64,000 bases of DNA from Pararge aegeria (GCF_905163445.1 NC_053187.1:5146001-5210000), one strand, 5' to 3'. Shown: positions 10,800 through 23,864, counted from the stretch's first letter. Translations and numbers: made by a program. Notes: generated by a model from the letters alone, not told the origin.

Positions 10800-12505
10800 C
10801 AGATGCGATAATTACATCACTTTAATCATTGAATTAAGAAAACAGAATCTCTTTAAGCCATTATTGTATGCAGTGTATTGATTGTGTCCGAAAACAGTGT
10901 AAACGCCTCGCGCACGTCTTCCTTTACACCCGCGGAATGTTGCTAGCTCACAAACTTTTTTCCATTTTATGGTGAACAATATGCATAAAATGTTGGCGAC
11001 AATTAAAATTTCACTTAGTATTAAGAAATACCTTTTTTTAAAGGAGAGTACTACAGTAAAATTTGGATTAATTCGTACAATTTTACAACTATTCTTTTCC
11101 ATGTGAGCATTTACCCATAATTTAAAACGATGTAAATACTCTAATTGTAACAAAAAAAACTCGGCAAAGATGTTTTTTACATTAGGTCAAGTAGGCACTG
11201 ATAGCGTTAGTTGTGTGTACACCACGTCTTCACGCGCCGATATATATATGCATACGCCCAGCTTGTTTATCTTCAATAGATACCTAATTAGACAAATGTT
11301 TATAGGAACTCACAATAAACCGCAAAAGTGGAATGTATCCTTTGAATACACATGCATTCCTCGCTTTGAACCAGCCAATCGTAGAGTCTTTAGCCAATTA
11401 TTAGCATATCCTGCACTTATCATATTTAAGGAACCCGCATCCATTCTACGGAAAACAGGTCACAGGTCTATTCGTACGAGCACTTTCTCAATAATGGCCG
11501 TCAAAGAGCCGGTAACTGCAAAATTGCAAGTCAATCTAATAAACCCGAGAGAGTCCTCGATGTCAATTGGATGAAGTATTCCATTAAAGTTAAAAGACAT
11601 TGACACTAATTTTTTCCTTCAGTACCTTTTGCCCTAAACACGGCAGGGGTTTGGCATTTTTTCAACTATTACATTTTTTTAAACCCTTAATCTTAACTCG
11701 TTAGTCGGTGAAAAGAGAAATATAAACAGTTTGGAACCTCCTTTTAGATGTAGTACCTATTACACCTGTATCAGAAGACTCGGCTCTTCCATAACAATAT
11801 CCGTTATATGCGTAGAAGATGTAAATTAATATAATTAGAACCAAGGAAATCAGAAGAGGGAAAATGACTGGCTATCTATTAAGAAATGATCACAAATATA
11901 CTTGAGAGAAAAGTAGATGGAGAGTGGGAACGAGAATTTCCGAGACTGGCATTGGTGGGCCAATGAAACGAAAGTTTGGGATGAAGGTAAATAGAAGGCC
12001 ATGTATAAAAAGGGAAATGCTACACTGACAAGAGCTTAGCTCTTAAGTTTAAGAAGAAGAAGAATCAGATTTTAGGTGGCATCATACAGTAACACTAAAT
12101 CAACGGTTCGCAACTGTTAGTATCTGAAGAAACGAGCAAAGTTATTTAACGCCCGTTTTCACAAATGACAAAGCTGTCTGTTAGGAATTCGATTTAGGCG
12201 ATTCCTAGGTTTAGCAAAAACGGGCATATATACATAATTTTCCAAAATGTACCTTTGTTGGGAATCGAACCACATACTTACAAAGCTACACTAAAGAACA
12301 TCAAAGTCTATGTCATAAAAGTGCAAAAACAAAACTGTCCCGAATATTTAGCCGGGGATTTTATATAAACGCCACCGGATATGTTACAGAATTCAGTCTT
12401 CATTCCAAATTGACTGGAAACAAGTATTAAATACTTAGGTATTTAGGACGCGAATTGTACAGCGGAGGCAAAAGCAATCGTGTCTAATAGAAATAAATAT
12501 CGCCA
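10800..12505. other. No recognisable gene
   Basis: It holds chance frames, the longest being 134 codons at 11170-11574 on the plus strand. That frame has no family signature and no coding-like base composition. 12506-12523 has three imperfect TTAGG-type units. Confidence 0.4.
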
Positions 12506-12541
12506 TTAGGGTTAGGTTAGTTGGTTGTCAGCGCGAACTTT

Positions 12542-12700
12542 GGAAGACCGTCAAAAAGAAAAGTTGCTTATCTAGGTCATGTGCTTCGGCATGATAGATA
12601 CAGGCTACTGCAACTGATAATGATGGGCAAAGTTGCTGGAAAGAGACGCATCGGTCGCAAGAGGAAGTCTCGGTTGCGCAACATGCGCAACGGGTAACGG
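12542..12700 (+). pseudogene. LINE L3 ORF2 C-terminal remnant
   Basis: The frame reads KVAYLGHVLRHDRYRLLQL, then MMGKVAGKRRIGRKRKS, then RLRNMRNG and a stop. This is the conserved region after the reverse transcriptase in RTE/jockey-like elements of Lepidoptera. Both ends are missing. Confidence 0.7.
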
Positions 12701-13320
12701 CGGGTAATGGATTGATATGATGATGATAAATACGCGTATGGAAAAAAACTAAAAAAAAAACTGGAAATCTTTCTTGCTGGAAACATCAACTAAAAATAAT
12801 GTAAATCAACCTTTAAATAACAAACACAGCCTACTAAAAGAGGAAAAGCAGATGAAGCAAAGTTATTTGATCAAATTCCTTATTCAGAATTCACTTAGGA
12901 AAAGTTACGGTCCTGACGTTTTTTACGATGGCATTGGATGGCGACCAGGAATAATATGTCATCCAGCCAACCCGGATAAGTTGAGACGGTAACCAATTTG
13001 CATGTAATTGGACAAAAGTGGGATCATTCATCTTGAGCTGAATTAAATCTGCTTTAGTAGGGTAAGTAACTTCATTCCTTTAAGTTTCATATGAAATTAA
13101 AACACCTTTTCTCGTTTAGCTTGTATTTTTTTCGGCTAGTGTAACTAAGCGCAGATAAATTCAAACTGGGACTATTTACATTCCAATTGTGTTAGCCAAA
13201 CTCATCCCTTACTTAACGTTCTTTTCTGTCACATTCTTCCTTCTCCAATATCAATATCTTATTGGAATCTACAATAGATAAAAAAATTTAATATCCTATT
13301 AATAAATAATGATGGACCGC
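12700..13320. other. No recognisable feature
   Basis: A 72-codon frame at 12774-12992 has no family signature. Confidence 0.4.
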
Positions 13321-13321
13321 A

Positions 13322-13631
13322 ATTTTTTTTAAATTTTACTACAAGTTAGCCCTTCACTGCAATCTCACCTGGTGATAAGTGATTATGCAGTCTAAGATAC
13401 TAGCGGGCTAACCTGTTAGGGAGTATTGTAGTTATACCCATAATAGGTTTCTACGCGATGTCGCACCGGAACACTAAACCGCTTAGCGTAACTAAGCCAA
13501 AGTCTCCCACCAGACCAGACCAGAGAAAATTCAGAAATGATAAATTCCCGAATAGCCCTAGCCGGGAATCGAACCCGGGACCTCCTCGATCGAATTCTCA
13601 GCGCTCACCGTTGCGCCAGGGAGGTCGTCAA
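13322..13631 (-). repeat. SINE family S2, near full length
   Basis: Complementary to 63004-63270. A head with ACCTCCCTGGCGCAACGGTG and GGTTCGATTCCCGGC, and an L2-like tail in CTGCATAATCACTTATCACC. Confidence 0.8.
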
Positions 13632-15150
13632 AATACATATAAAACAAAGTGTTCTTTAAAGGTGTGTTAGTTTTTAATGTTGTAATATAATTTGTCTTCA
13701 TAAGGAGGAAAAAAAAATCAAAATGGCGTATTCAATAAATTTTTAAAAAATTAAATTAATATAGTGTACATAGTTCAAACATATCATTCCTATAATAGTG
13801 AAGCATAATTATCTCTTACAGCCATAAAATCATACCTCAAGAGTCCACGAAGTTAAAGCTAAGAAAGCTAGTTTTTGACCGTCCTACATACCTGAAACAA
13901 AAATACAAATATTGAAATACGAAATCATTTCAATTTACTTTTACGAACTCTCGAGAGACCAATAAATAATTTGATGAATTGCAAAAAACTGCTAAGTTTT
14001 TTACCTTCCAACGTAAAGCCATCAAAAGTTATATAAAATGCCAACGTCAAACTCATCTCTGCTGAAATAAAAAAATTAAGAGTGCATATAAAATTTATGA
14101 GATAAATTCTATGAAATTATTGAAGTGGTGGGGTAAGTAAACGAGCGGAGTTAAATATTGTGAGGGTGCCTTCACACATATTCGTGTTTGCACAGATATT
14201 GTAGTCAACTTAGTCTAAGTTTGCTATTCGGGGGTGCAGTGTCCTTCCTATTCTATTGCATTGGGCTTGCTAACATCTCTCTTTATCTCACAATGCCCAG
14301 GATGCAAAAGTAACTTGAACATGCTGGCCTCATCGATTAATACCTATCATAAATTATTGTTTATTAACAAAATATTTATGTTTCGAAAGCGTTTTTATAT
14401 AAAATAATATTTATATATAGGGATCACCAACCAACCCATCGAACTTATTAGTTTTTTCTGGCATGTAGGTTTTTCTGGGATGCATTGCGGTACTTAGCAG
14501 CAAAAGTCTAGAGTTTGAAAGTTAGTGTTGCCATCTCTTGTAGCTTGGATAGCACGTTATGTTGTTCATCTTTCTAATTATCACTAACGTGTTATAATAA
14601 TCGTTAAAGCCAGCGAACCCGCATCGGAGTAGCGATGGAGTCTATGCTCTCTTTCATATAAGAGAGGAAGCACTTTCCCAGGACTGATGATTATATACAC
14701 ATAGTTGTTTTGTTGCGTAGAGATACCGCTAGCTTTGACAAATTAACTCGAATAAATGTCAACGCACCCTCAGCGAGAGAACATGGCTCGAACAAACAGT
14801 GCAGGTTGGTGTTAGCTAATTGGCCAGCTGTGAAATCCAATCTAAACAGCTCTATTTGTCCGAGCAAAAATTATTAAGCAAGTAGTGATATTTCAATGAG
14901 GACTAGCTTTTGCATACGTTGATTTTCTTCTTTGGTTTCTACAAAAGGCCTGATCCCTACAAGGCCATTTTTTTTTAAATTATGCTTCTTTTTTTATTAG
15001 TTCACTAGATGTTGACTGCGTAATTACGGTTTTTTTTTAATCCTGGGCAACTTTCGGATTGTTCTCCTACCATAAGTAGTGCTTGCTTAGTACTACGTAA
15101 CTCTCCGTCCTTTCAATTAATTCTATGCCAAAATCAAGTCAGTTAAGCAA
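13632..15150. other. Mostly featureless; one SINE S5-type fragment
   Basis: 14608-14685 (GCGAACCCGCATCGGAGTAG, then GAGAGGAAGCAC) matches the complement of the S5 left module. The rest is AT-rich. Confidence 0.4.
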
Positions 15151-15153
15151 CTG

Positions 15154-15225
15154 TTTTTTTTGTTTGTCCTTACTTTACGTCCTCACTAAGCAGTGAGGAC
15201 GTAAAGTAAGGACAAACAAAAAAAA
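15154..15225. repeat. Perfect 34-bp-arm hairpin, 4-base loop
   Basis: Arms 15154-15187 and 15192-15225 are exact complements with loop AAGC. The right arm runs into ACACATTCGCATTTATAAT, the 3' end of repeat family G, so the left arm is an inverted copy of part of that tail. Confidence 0.9.
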
Positions 15226-15332
15226 ACAAACACACATTCGCATTTATAATAGTAGTATGAAAACATTTAAACCTATACATTACATAAGAAATAAAAATGT
15301 AAGATACACAAATTAAATTATTGTAACATTAA

Positions 15333-15400
15333 TGTTCTACTGCTAGACACAGGTCTCCTCTCGTACAAGAGGGAGATAGACTAGGTAATAAGGAGATAAG
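15333..15400 (-). repeat. SINE S5 left-module fragment
   Basis: TTCTACTGCTAGACACAGGT and CTCGTACAAGAGGGAGA resemble 922-960. Confidence 0.45.
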
Positions 15401-16375
15401 ACCTCCAAATTGTACACGCTGTGTTTTGCTCGTTTTTCTGTTTTCTGCGATAAATTAACAGCAAAGAAAATATTAAAACTGGCGGATGCCCGCGACGATT
15501 TGCATTACATTTTTAATTTCCCGTGAGATTTACAAGTGTTTTACGAAACTTTTTAAGATAAACAATCCCACCATAATCTAAAATAAAACAATCCATAGAT
15601 AATCGTCGCTTAACAGTAACGGATTATGCAGCGCTCCAAAATAGATTTACTTTTTATAATATTTTGGTTAGTTTACAAAATATTTTTTATAAATAATAGC
15701 ATGTGTTTCTCCGATTTATAAGCTATATTACTGTACAGTTTTATCAAATTCCATTAAGTAAGTAGTAGTGGCGTGAAAGAGCAACAAACATCCATCCATA
15801 TAGAAGTTGGTCTCAAAACTTTCTCGTTTTTAAAATTAGTTGAATTTCTAAATTAAACCGTCAAATTTTTCCCCTTTCCGTAAATTAACATCCGAGTTGC
15901 GCTATTCAAAGTTCATGACAGCAACGTTCAGCTTTGTATCGATTTTGAGCTCAGGTGAGCACGTCTAATTTTCGGATAGCTTCTTGATGGTACATCCCTT
16001 TGTACAGCAGAATACTTGCGAGGCATACAAAATTTCGAGTGCTATAAAAATTCCCGCCGTAATATATCTTTCATAACACTTGCTCGTAACGTGGATCTTA
16101 TTACAACACATGTTTTTAACACTACATTACCGCACTAGTCTTTTATGATTAGTTAGGTTTGTACTTCTTCGGAAGTCTTACATTTGTGGGGCATTTTTAA
16201 TTTAATTGGTTAATAGAATTTTTTATTTATTAAACGAACAAAGCCACATAGGCTTAAAATATTACATATTTTCATTAATAATTGTGCCTCATTGATAATG
16301 ATATGATAAACATTAAATTGTCTTTTTGCAAAAGTCTCAGGGAATTACAATAGTATGTCATTGTGCATTAACATA
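15400..16375. other. No recognisable feature
   Basis: AT-rich, with no open frame of note and no repeat matching elsewhere in the window. Confidence 0.4.
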
Positions 16376-16631
16376 AATAAATAAATAAATAAATATACTA
16401 CGACAATACACACATCGCCACCTAGCCCCAAAGTAAGCGTAGCTTGTGTTATGGGTACTAAGATGACTGATGAATAATTTTATGAATTTTATATATACAT
16501 AAATACTTAGAAAATACATATAAACACCCAGACACTGAAAAACACTTTTGCTTGTCACACAAACATTGTGGGAATCGAACTCACGGCCTTGGGCTCAGAA
16601 AGCAGCGCCACACTGCGCCAGTCGGCCGTCA
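16376..16631 (-). repeat. SINE family S1
   Basis: Tail (AAATAAAT repeats), body and head as in the other copies. A CA/CACA stretch follows the head at 16634-16650. No convincing target duplication. Confidence 0.8.
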
Positions 16632-16943
16632 TGCCACATACACACACACAGACATAACCTCGCGGCTCTGCTCAATTTCCTAAATCCAGACTGGTACTAA
16701 AAATTTTCACCAGGATAGATCAACGAGCGGTCCGTACTAATTATTTTTATTTAGTCGTATGGCATTTTCTACGAACAAGCGGTTTAAATTGTTGATATTA
16801 TCTACAAATTAATAAGTTACTGTGGAGAACAAATGGAGATGATGGTATCCAACCCCACTTATGCAAAATATAGTTGTGTCCATGCCCTGTTCTAGCCGTA
16901 CTTTAACATGCTAACCAGTAGATCGTCACCAATAGCCTATAAG

Positions 16944-17030
16944 TTATAACAGTCCACTGCTGGACTTATGGAAGGAGTCGCCCATAATCAGCACGCTGGG
17001 CAAACGGGTTGGCGATCCCAGTAGATAGTA
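16944..17030 (-). repeat. LINE family L4 3' fragment
   Basis: The complement has GCCTATAACAGTCCACTGC-type sequence (here AACAGTCCACTGCTGGAC on the plus strand). It matches inverted ends of 28993-29165 and 34628-34795. Confidence 0.5.
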
Positions 17031-17479
17031 GTAGTACAGAGGTTTTGTATTCCCTCAGTCGTCCCATACAACACAAGCGGGAAGAAAAGTTGACTACAAG
17101 ACCAAAAACCAGACCAACTAGCTAGTGATAACATTACATATTTCGGAAACGAATTAACAGACGTTATTAGAGCAACGATCCACGAAATATACCTATAGTG
17201 GGAGGAAAACGAATATATACGTATAGTGGAAGTAGAAAACTGCTTGTAATAAAATAAGTTTACGGGCGCTTTTGCTAAGAGCGTCTGGTATGTTGGCGCT
17301 TGAGATTAGTTCTGTAGCCCGTAGGTCCCAGTGTAACTGTTCTTTTAATTGTTACAAACGAATTAAATACTTGTTCGTCGTTCTACGAATAAGTGTGGTT
17401 GCCATTGTAACTAAATAACGGGATTCTAGTCTGCCTGTTATCGTTTTTCTTTTATAAATCATCTTATATCTGACTCCGA

Positions 17480-17600
17480 TAAATAAATATACTATGATAA
17501 TACATGCATCGCCACCTGGCCCCAAAGTAAGCGTAGCTTGTATTTTGGGTACTAATATGACTGAAAAATATACACGTTCATCACACAAACATTGATATTT
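17480..17600 (-). repeat. SINE family S1, internally deleted
   Basis: The tail and the GCCCCAAAGTAAGCGTAGCT segment are present, then a jump to TTCATCACACAAACATT; the head is missing. Confidence 0.7.
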
Positions 17601-18290
17601 ATATGTAAAACTGTGACAGAAACTAAAAACAAAATGAATAAACTTTATAATCAATGATATAATTGAACTAAAAAAAAAACGTTAAACTTCTCATTGGATT
17701 AGCTTTTGCTTTTTGTTTTGAGATGAAAAATGGGTTTCGTTTATTATTTTTGGTGGGATCATCTTATTAATTTTAATACAGATTTCATTGGTTTTAAATT
17801 ATCTATTTTTTTTTATAAAAAAATTAAATAGGTACGTAGACCGCACTTATATTAAAGTCAAATGAAATAAACGCAAAAGAACAGCTGTCATTTAATTATT
17901 CATCCAATGGTTTCAACCACTCAATGAAAATTTAACCAATCAAAACGATTTATTCAACTGAGACTAGAAAGGCACTTGTGATACGTCATATCTTAAACAT
18001 CATAATGAGATGATGGTGACAGTTAGATTCGTAAACTTAAAATGATAATTAGAGTCACTAAAAGCAATTATAATTTGAATGTATTTAAATATTTTCTTTT
18101 ATTACGAAACAGTGACTTCAAACCATTTAAATGAGAATCGTAAAAAGATATAACGCAAATGCTTTTAAATTTACATAACTTGTTAAGAATTATTTGTTGA
18201 AAGAAGTTAAGGTCTAATCGAATCTTAATGAAATGAAATGCATTTAGGTAGCGAAATAGACAATATTCAAAATAGTTAAAGTCAAATATT
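17600..18290. other. No recognisable feature
   Basis: Very AT-rich; short poly-A/T runs only. Confidence 0.4.
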
Positions 18291-18293
18291 TAT

Positions 18294-18562
18294 GTATTCA
18301 AATAAATAAATATATTTCGACAATACACACATCGCCATCTAGCCCCAGAGTAAGCGTAGCTTGTGTTATGGGTACTAAAGATGACTGATGAATATTTTAA
18401 TGAATTATATATACATAAATACTTAGAAAATACATATAAACACCCAGACACTGAAAAACACTTATTCTCATCACACAAACATTTTCCAGTTGTGGGAATC
18501 GAACCCACGGCCTTGGACTCAGAAAGCAGGGTCGCTGCCCACTGCGCCAGTCGGCCGTCAAA
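18294..18562 (-). repeat. SINE family S1, full length
   Basis: The minus strand shows the head TGGCGCAGTGGGCAGCGACC, the B box GGTTCGATTCCCAC and an ATTT tail. This copy is close to the consensus of the family in this window. Confidence 0.85.
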
Positions 18563-18837
18563 TAGGCACATAGATGGCAATTTGATGCGTTAACTACATG
18601 TTTTTATTAATATGTACATAAAAGTGGGATGATGGCGAAGCTACGAGAGTTCCAAACGCGCCAAGGTCTGAGAAGAAGCCAATAACAAACTTAGGTGATT
18701 GTTTTTTGTAATCACCATCTCCTATTGTCATATTTAACATATTATATAGGTAGGTACATTTTATTGCACGGCTACACTGTAAAAAATTCTAAAAAGGCAA
18801 AGATATCTTAAGCCAGAATCTCATAATTATCATTTCC

Positions 18838-19125
18838 TCAAATCTGGTAATACACAAAGCCAGGCGAGGTTTTCGGAGCATAGACCCACAACGCTGATCC
18901 AATAGGGATTGGTGGCTTTAATTATTATTATAAAATGCTAGTGAAAATGACCGGGACCGAAGGCTAAACTTGCCCCCCCTTGAGGTGGAAAATTCATATT
19001 TCGGAACTCTTTGCTGGTGGCTTAAAATTGCTAAAACAGAGAAACATAATACCTTAAGGCCCAACCCGGGAATCTAAGACAAAATCCGAATCCGTAGGAG
19101 AACATGATTACCACCAGACATACAG
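18838..19125 (-). repeat. SINE family S5 copy
   Basis: Same module order as 922-1215: GTTTTCGGAGCATAGACCCA, a TTAATTATTATTATAAAA spacer, ACCGAAGGCTAAACTTGCC, then the CAACCCGGGAATCTAA head remnant. Confidence 0.6.
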
Positions 19126-19435
19126 AGAAATCAGTATAAATAGGTTATCACAAGACATCGACTCCTCGATTGCAAGCGAGTGAATCTTGTGTTAGGGTAC
19201 TAATGGTGTTAATAGGTAGGTATAAAATAAAATTTATTTTCCGTAACGAGAAAACATGACGTTCATTTGGAAAACAACACGAGGAATTTTTAAATTGAAA
19301 ATATTCCCCTTGAATATTAATAATTGCACGCGAGTTAAGCACGTAGTACGTTTTTGATTAATAGCAAGGGTTAATGGTTTATTTGTGAGTGGGATGATTG
19401 AGGGTATATGGAAAGAATAAAGCTACAAAATATGA

Positions 19436-19876
19436 CAAATGAAATGAAGAGAAAAAATTGGTTGTCTGTAAAGTCGGCTTACTGACGACAGTTGAACGTG
19501 ACAACGTCGTAAGAAAATACTGATGGAATGGTTGCATTTATCAAAAGAAAATTTTAATTTTATTTGTTTGATAGATATTATCGTTGCTATAAACAATTGA
19601 CACAACATTCACTTTTCACTGCACTTCATCCTTGCCGAAAACATGTAAATGTATTATTGTATAGAAGCTGTCCACGCGGACGCATCGCTCACTCAAGTAG
19701 GAGAGAGACAGATGTCGAACGCGGAGGCCGACTGTGCCTCTTTGTCGCTCGTTCCGCGCTCTCGCTTGCACTTCAAGCCTTGAATGGAACGCCTCAGAGC
19801 GAGGTAACACCACATACGTCATGTTTTTTCGTGCGTGCAGCCGGCTCCATCGAATTATGAGATCACGTCAAAAAAT
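19436..19876 (+). repeat. GC-rich dispersed element T, copy 1
   Basis: The left side AAAAATTGGTTGTCTGTAAA, then ACGTGACAACGTCG, and the right end ATCACGTCAAAAAAT match the plan of 62015-62520. The centre is CpG-rich (CGCTCGTTCCGCGCTCTCGC). No transposase frame. Unclassified. Confidence 0.55.
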
Positions 19877-19879
19877 CAT

Positions 19880-20815
19880 TGATTTTATCATCATTATCAT
19901 CACCGGCCCAAGAGGGCACGGAATAAGATATAGCAGATAGGGTTATAGCCTCTATAAGAGTTTTTTGTGCGCATTATAGATAACTCAGGTTATACAAGTT
20001 CTCTCACGATTTCTTCCACCATGGTTAAATCAAGTGATGATATTTAATTACTTAAAACGCACATAATTTTATAATCATTGCTAATATTATAAAGAGGAAA
20101 GATTAGTTTGTTTATTTGTACTGAATAGGCTTCGAAAGTACCATTACTTTCGGAATATCGGTCCAGACCGATTTTAACTATTTCTGTACCAAATGTAAGT
20201 CAAATTAGTAGTGTAGTAGAATTACACCTAAATTGAATGCTCCATGACATCCCCAGACACCTAACCGACGAGGCTCCTAAACCTCGTAAATTACTAAAAA
20301 AGGAACCAGTTGAAATTTAAAATTGTTAGCTTTGAGAGTACTCCGAGTAAACAGTGCAGGTTTAATGTTTGCTAATTACTGAACCACGGAACTCAATATC
20401 AACACCGGCTGTTTGTACAGTCCGAGCAAAAATTCGTTTCATTATTTCAATTTTTATATACACATAATCCCACGTTTCTAAGCGTGATACTGTTGGTGTG
20501 CAAGAAAAAATAAAGTTTATTTGTAAGCTGGCAATATAAATGGTCAATTCTCAAAATTTAATTATCTAAAATTACCTTGCTATTATTTGGAAGCCACTGT
20601 TTTCAAACTATTGTATGAACTGCATTTCGGAAAACGTGGATTCGCTCTTATGTAGCAGCTAGCAAAGTTAGTCCCGAAGTGATTACGTCATGACTTAGTT
20701 TTAGAGTTCAGAGACCAAGACCTCCTAGACTTAGTCTCATTGACAACAAAAATTATACAGTTTTACACAATAAGAGCATTTTGACACAATATTTTTTTTA
20801 ACAAAATTTTACTTA
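19880..20815. other. Gap with two small repeat fragments
   Basis: 19900-19930 is an S3 tail piece (minus). 20086-20215 resembles a repeat family G interior (AATATTATAAAGAGGAAAGA). Confidence 0.4.
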
Positions 20816-21013
20816 AACGCAGGCAGCGACCCTGCTTTCTAAGACCAAGGCCGTGGGTTCGATTCCCACAACTGGACAATATTTGTGTGATGAACATGAA
20901 TGTTTGTACATTATTCATCAGTTATTTTAGTTCCCATAACACAAGCTAGGCTTACTTTGGGACTAGATGGCGATGTGTGTATTGCCGTAGTATATTTATT
21001 TTATTTATTTATT
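20816..21013 (+). repeat. SINE family S1, 5' truncated and internally shortened
   Basis: GCAGCGACCCTGCTTTCTAA, the B box GGTTCGATTCCCAC, then the body and ATTT tail on the plus strand. One of two S1 copies in this orientation. Confidence 0.8.
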
Positions 21014-21900
21014 TGTTGTTTAACACCGTAGAGTGCTTTCACAAAGCCATAGCATAATTTTTTAACTTTCCTTAAGGCTACAAAATAAAACAATAGTACA
21101 CTAGTTAAGTAAACAAAAATTTCATTTATTTTTTTATATATTTAAACTGTTATTATTATAACTAACGTAAAAATATTAGTAATAAACAAACATCCCAAAA
21201 TAACGCAAAAATTCAATATAAATCAATATTTTAAGACAACAATTATGCTAACCGTACCTAATATTTTATTTAACGTGATTATTATTTATTCGAACGAAAT
21301 TGGTACGAAAAACATTGAACAAATTTTGTTTCATTGATATTCAGTAGGCAAATGTAGATTCATTTGGTAAATTTCACAATGCTGGGGAATGGGTCAATTC
21401 GGGTAAAATGGAATTGAATTTCATCGATACTGTTGCGTTCCGGCGGCTCATTGTAAACACTAACAAATAAGTCAAAAACTACTTTACCAACAACGTTTCT
21501 CTATTGTTTAGGTACTTCAAGATTTGTGTGTCTTGGAATTCTCTACAAAACACTTAGTCCAACAGTTCAATATCTTCATCGGGTTGAAGTGAAAAAGACC
21601 GGAGCTTAACATGCGTATCTAGGTAATAAGCAGGTCAGATAAATGCCAAATTCATACCTCCATTGTTATACACAATATGTCTATTTACAGAGTTGGATTT
21701 GGAAAAGATTTAGCTTTTAACTACGCTAATGCTAACGCTTATAACGATAAGATCTGGAAGATATGACAGGCACTTTAGATCTATCCCATAGGTATCGTGC
21801 ATTTTTAGGCATAATAATCCTTTATTGCCGGCGCATAAACTATATCGTCTATCTGTTGCCCTGTTGCTGCGTGAAAAAGTCCCTTACGCATTTATAATAT
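21014..21900. other. No recognisable feature
   Basis: AT-rich, no notable open frame. Confidence 0.4.
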
Positions 21901-22095
21901 AACTAGCTGTTGCCCGCATTCTCCGTCGTTTTTTTCAAATCCTTTGTTTTCCTGGGATTAAAAGTGGCCTATGTTATACTTTTAGTCCTTCCAACTAACA
22001 TGCCAAAAATCAAATTGATTGGTTACTTCGTTAGGGCGTTAAGGCCGGACAAACAAACAAACACATTCGCATTTATAATATAAGTAAGGATTAAA
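21901..22095 (+). repeat. Dispersed repeat family G, short copy
   Basis: Starts CTAGCTGTTGCCCGCATTCT and ends CACATTCGCATTTATAATAT, with GGACAAACAAACAAACA just before the end. Confidence 0.7.
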
Positions 22096-22779
22096 GTGAA
22101 GTTTAAAATAAGTAGAACTTAAATAACAGGCCAGTCTGTGCAAATATTACAAAGGTAGGTACAGTCAAAAGCAGCTTACTTAATTTAGGCGTGCCACAAA
22201 GAGCACGGTTAAAATTGGGAAGCTGATTATATTATCCAGCTAATGTCGTAATTTCATCGCCGGAACGCCGGATTTTATAATCAAATTCACGCTTTGAATG
22301 CTGAAATTTTGTAATCTTCACTTGGTTTTATTATTTTTTTTTTTTGGTTCATTAACTAAATGAATACTAATTTTCGTCTGAAATCGGCGAACATACAGAA
22401 CTACACTATACTAACTAACTAACTAATATTGAAGCATCAAAAGCCAATCCACTTTGGATTTGTCTTTCGAACAAACGGTTGGTCACGTCATAATATTTAG
22501 CAGTTGACAGTAATTATTTTGTCTCTAATGTTCTAAGCGTTCCCCATAAAATGGGACAATGGAAAGAAGTTGTGACCCAGTAACATTTCGCGAGTGTAAA
22601 GTGAGACGTGCGCAAGGCGTTTTGACTGTTTTTGGACACAATAATGGCTGAATCAATGTCTGAAATATGTCATTAGGATTTCAGAGGAGGGATATCGTAG
22701 GAATGCGCTCGTCTGGACGGACTGGACAATTTTTGTTCCACGTCACTAGTCGACATTATTAGATAAACAAACTCCTTAA

Positions 22780-22905
22780 AAGTCGGCAACGAATCGGTGG
22801 CACCTTTGGTGCTGCAGATGTTTGTGGGCGGCGGTGATCATTCAGCATCAGATGAACCACTTTCTCGTTTGCCCGCTATTAATATATAAATAAAAAAAAT
22901 TAAAT
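22780..22905 (+). repeat. LINE 3' tail (family L5)
   Basis: AGTCGGCAACGAATCGGTGG, then GGGCGGCGGTGATCATTCAG, then GTTTGCCCGCTATTAATA and an A-rich end. This is a familiar 3' end of a lepidopteran non-LTR element. Confidence 0.6.
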
Positions 22906-23078
22906 AACTAGGTAGTATTCAAACGAGCGAAAATCAATGTATATTAAATGCATCGTTATTACTGAATTTGGCTGACTAAAATACTAAGTGAGATGTTAGC
23001 TTGTGTTGAGCTTGGAAATAATAATTAGTTGGTACTCTGTGAGGTTGGAAATAGTCTGTAGGTTCTAATGACGTTTCT

Positions 23079-23190
23079 GGCGCAGTGGCGCTGTGGTTTT
23101 ATATGTCTTGGTTTGATTTCCGGCATTGCAATTTGTGAATTTACAATCTCTGTATTTTCTTCGGTCTGTTCTGGTTGGAGACTTCTACAT
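23079..23190 (+). repeat. SINE family S2, head and partial body
   Basis: TTCTGGCGCAGTGGCGCTGT, then a B-box remnant (GGTTTGATTTCCGGC) and CTGTTCTGGTTGGAGACTTC, matching the S2 copy at 63004. Confidence 0.6.
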
Positions 23191-23578
23191 AAAACATCTC
23201 AGAACTTTACATAACCCTCAGATGGAAAATCCGTACATTACCAAGCGCTATCCGGGATTTAACCTTAAATATACCTAAATGTTTGTACCACTGTAACATT
23301 AATTACAGTACAACCTTTGACCACGAAATTTCCGCATAACGAGGGTACCTACCTACAATATTATTAACAATAGGAACCGCAAGAGTACTTAGTCCGCACT
23401 CCAATTAAACCGACGAAATGTATTTATGACGATTTTCTTTTCAGCAAACAAAATTGCGACCCGTATCATAGATATTTTTCGTGAATTGTGACTGTAATGA
23501 ACATTTTTACCATAATTTAGTAAAATGTATTTTTGGCACTTCTAGGGTTTCGTACGAAATTGGAAATAAACGTGTTTA

Positions 23579-23864
23579 TACGGTATGTGTGTATGTGTGT
23601 ATGTATGTGTACTTTGCGGAAATCCATGATATATTATAAAAATTAAGCTTAATTTGCTATACTCCGCGATTACAATGAATAATTGTTAAGATATATTTGG
23701 GTACATTTCCGAAGATCTGTTTGGTGTAGAGTATAAGGATTGAAGAAATTATAAGTTACACGATACAGATGCTCCTGCTTTTCGCGGAGTATAACAAATT
23801 AAGCTTATTTTTTATAATATATCATGGATTTCCGCAAAGTACACATACATACACACATACCGTA
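23579..23864. mobile_element. Fold-back element with about 80-bp inverted arms
   Basis: The left arm 23579-23668 and right arm about 23783-23864 are near-identical complements (TACGGTATGTG...CCGCG). The left arm has one extra TGTATGTG unit. The 115-bp centre resembles 34310-34400. No coding frame and no clear target duplication. Confidence 0.75.

Noticed and set aside
11170..11574. 134-codon plus-strand open frame
   Set aside because: No motif, a microsatellite-like TATATATATG inside, and no neighbours that would make a gene.
12506..12523. TTAGG-like telomere motif (TTAGGGTTAGGTTAG)
   Set aside because: Only about three imperfect units; too short to claim an interstitial telomere.
14522..14540. 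TTAGTGTTGCCATC resembling the hAT terminus
   Set aside because: Only the first 9 bases match TAGTGTTGCCC, with no partner end and no target duplication.
19564..19940. Overlapping frames on both strands of a GC-rich stretch
   Set aside because: Produced by the CpG-rich core of dispersed element T, which has a second copy without a conserved frame.
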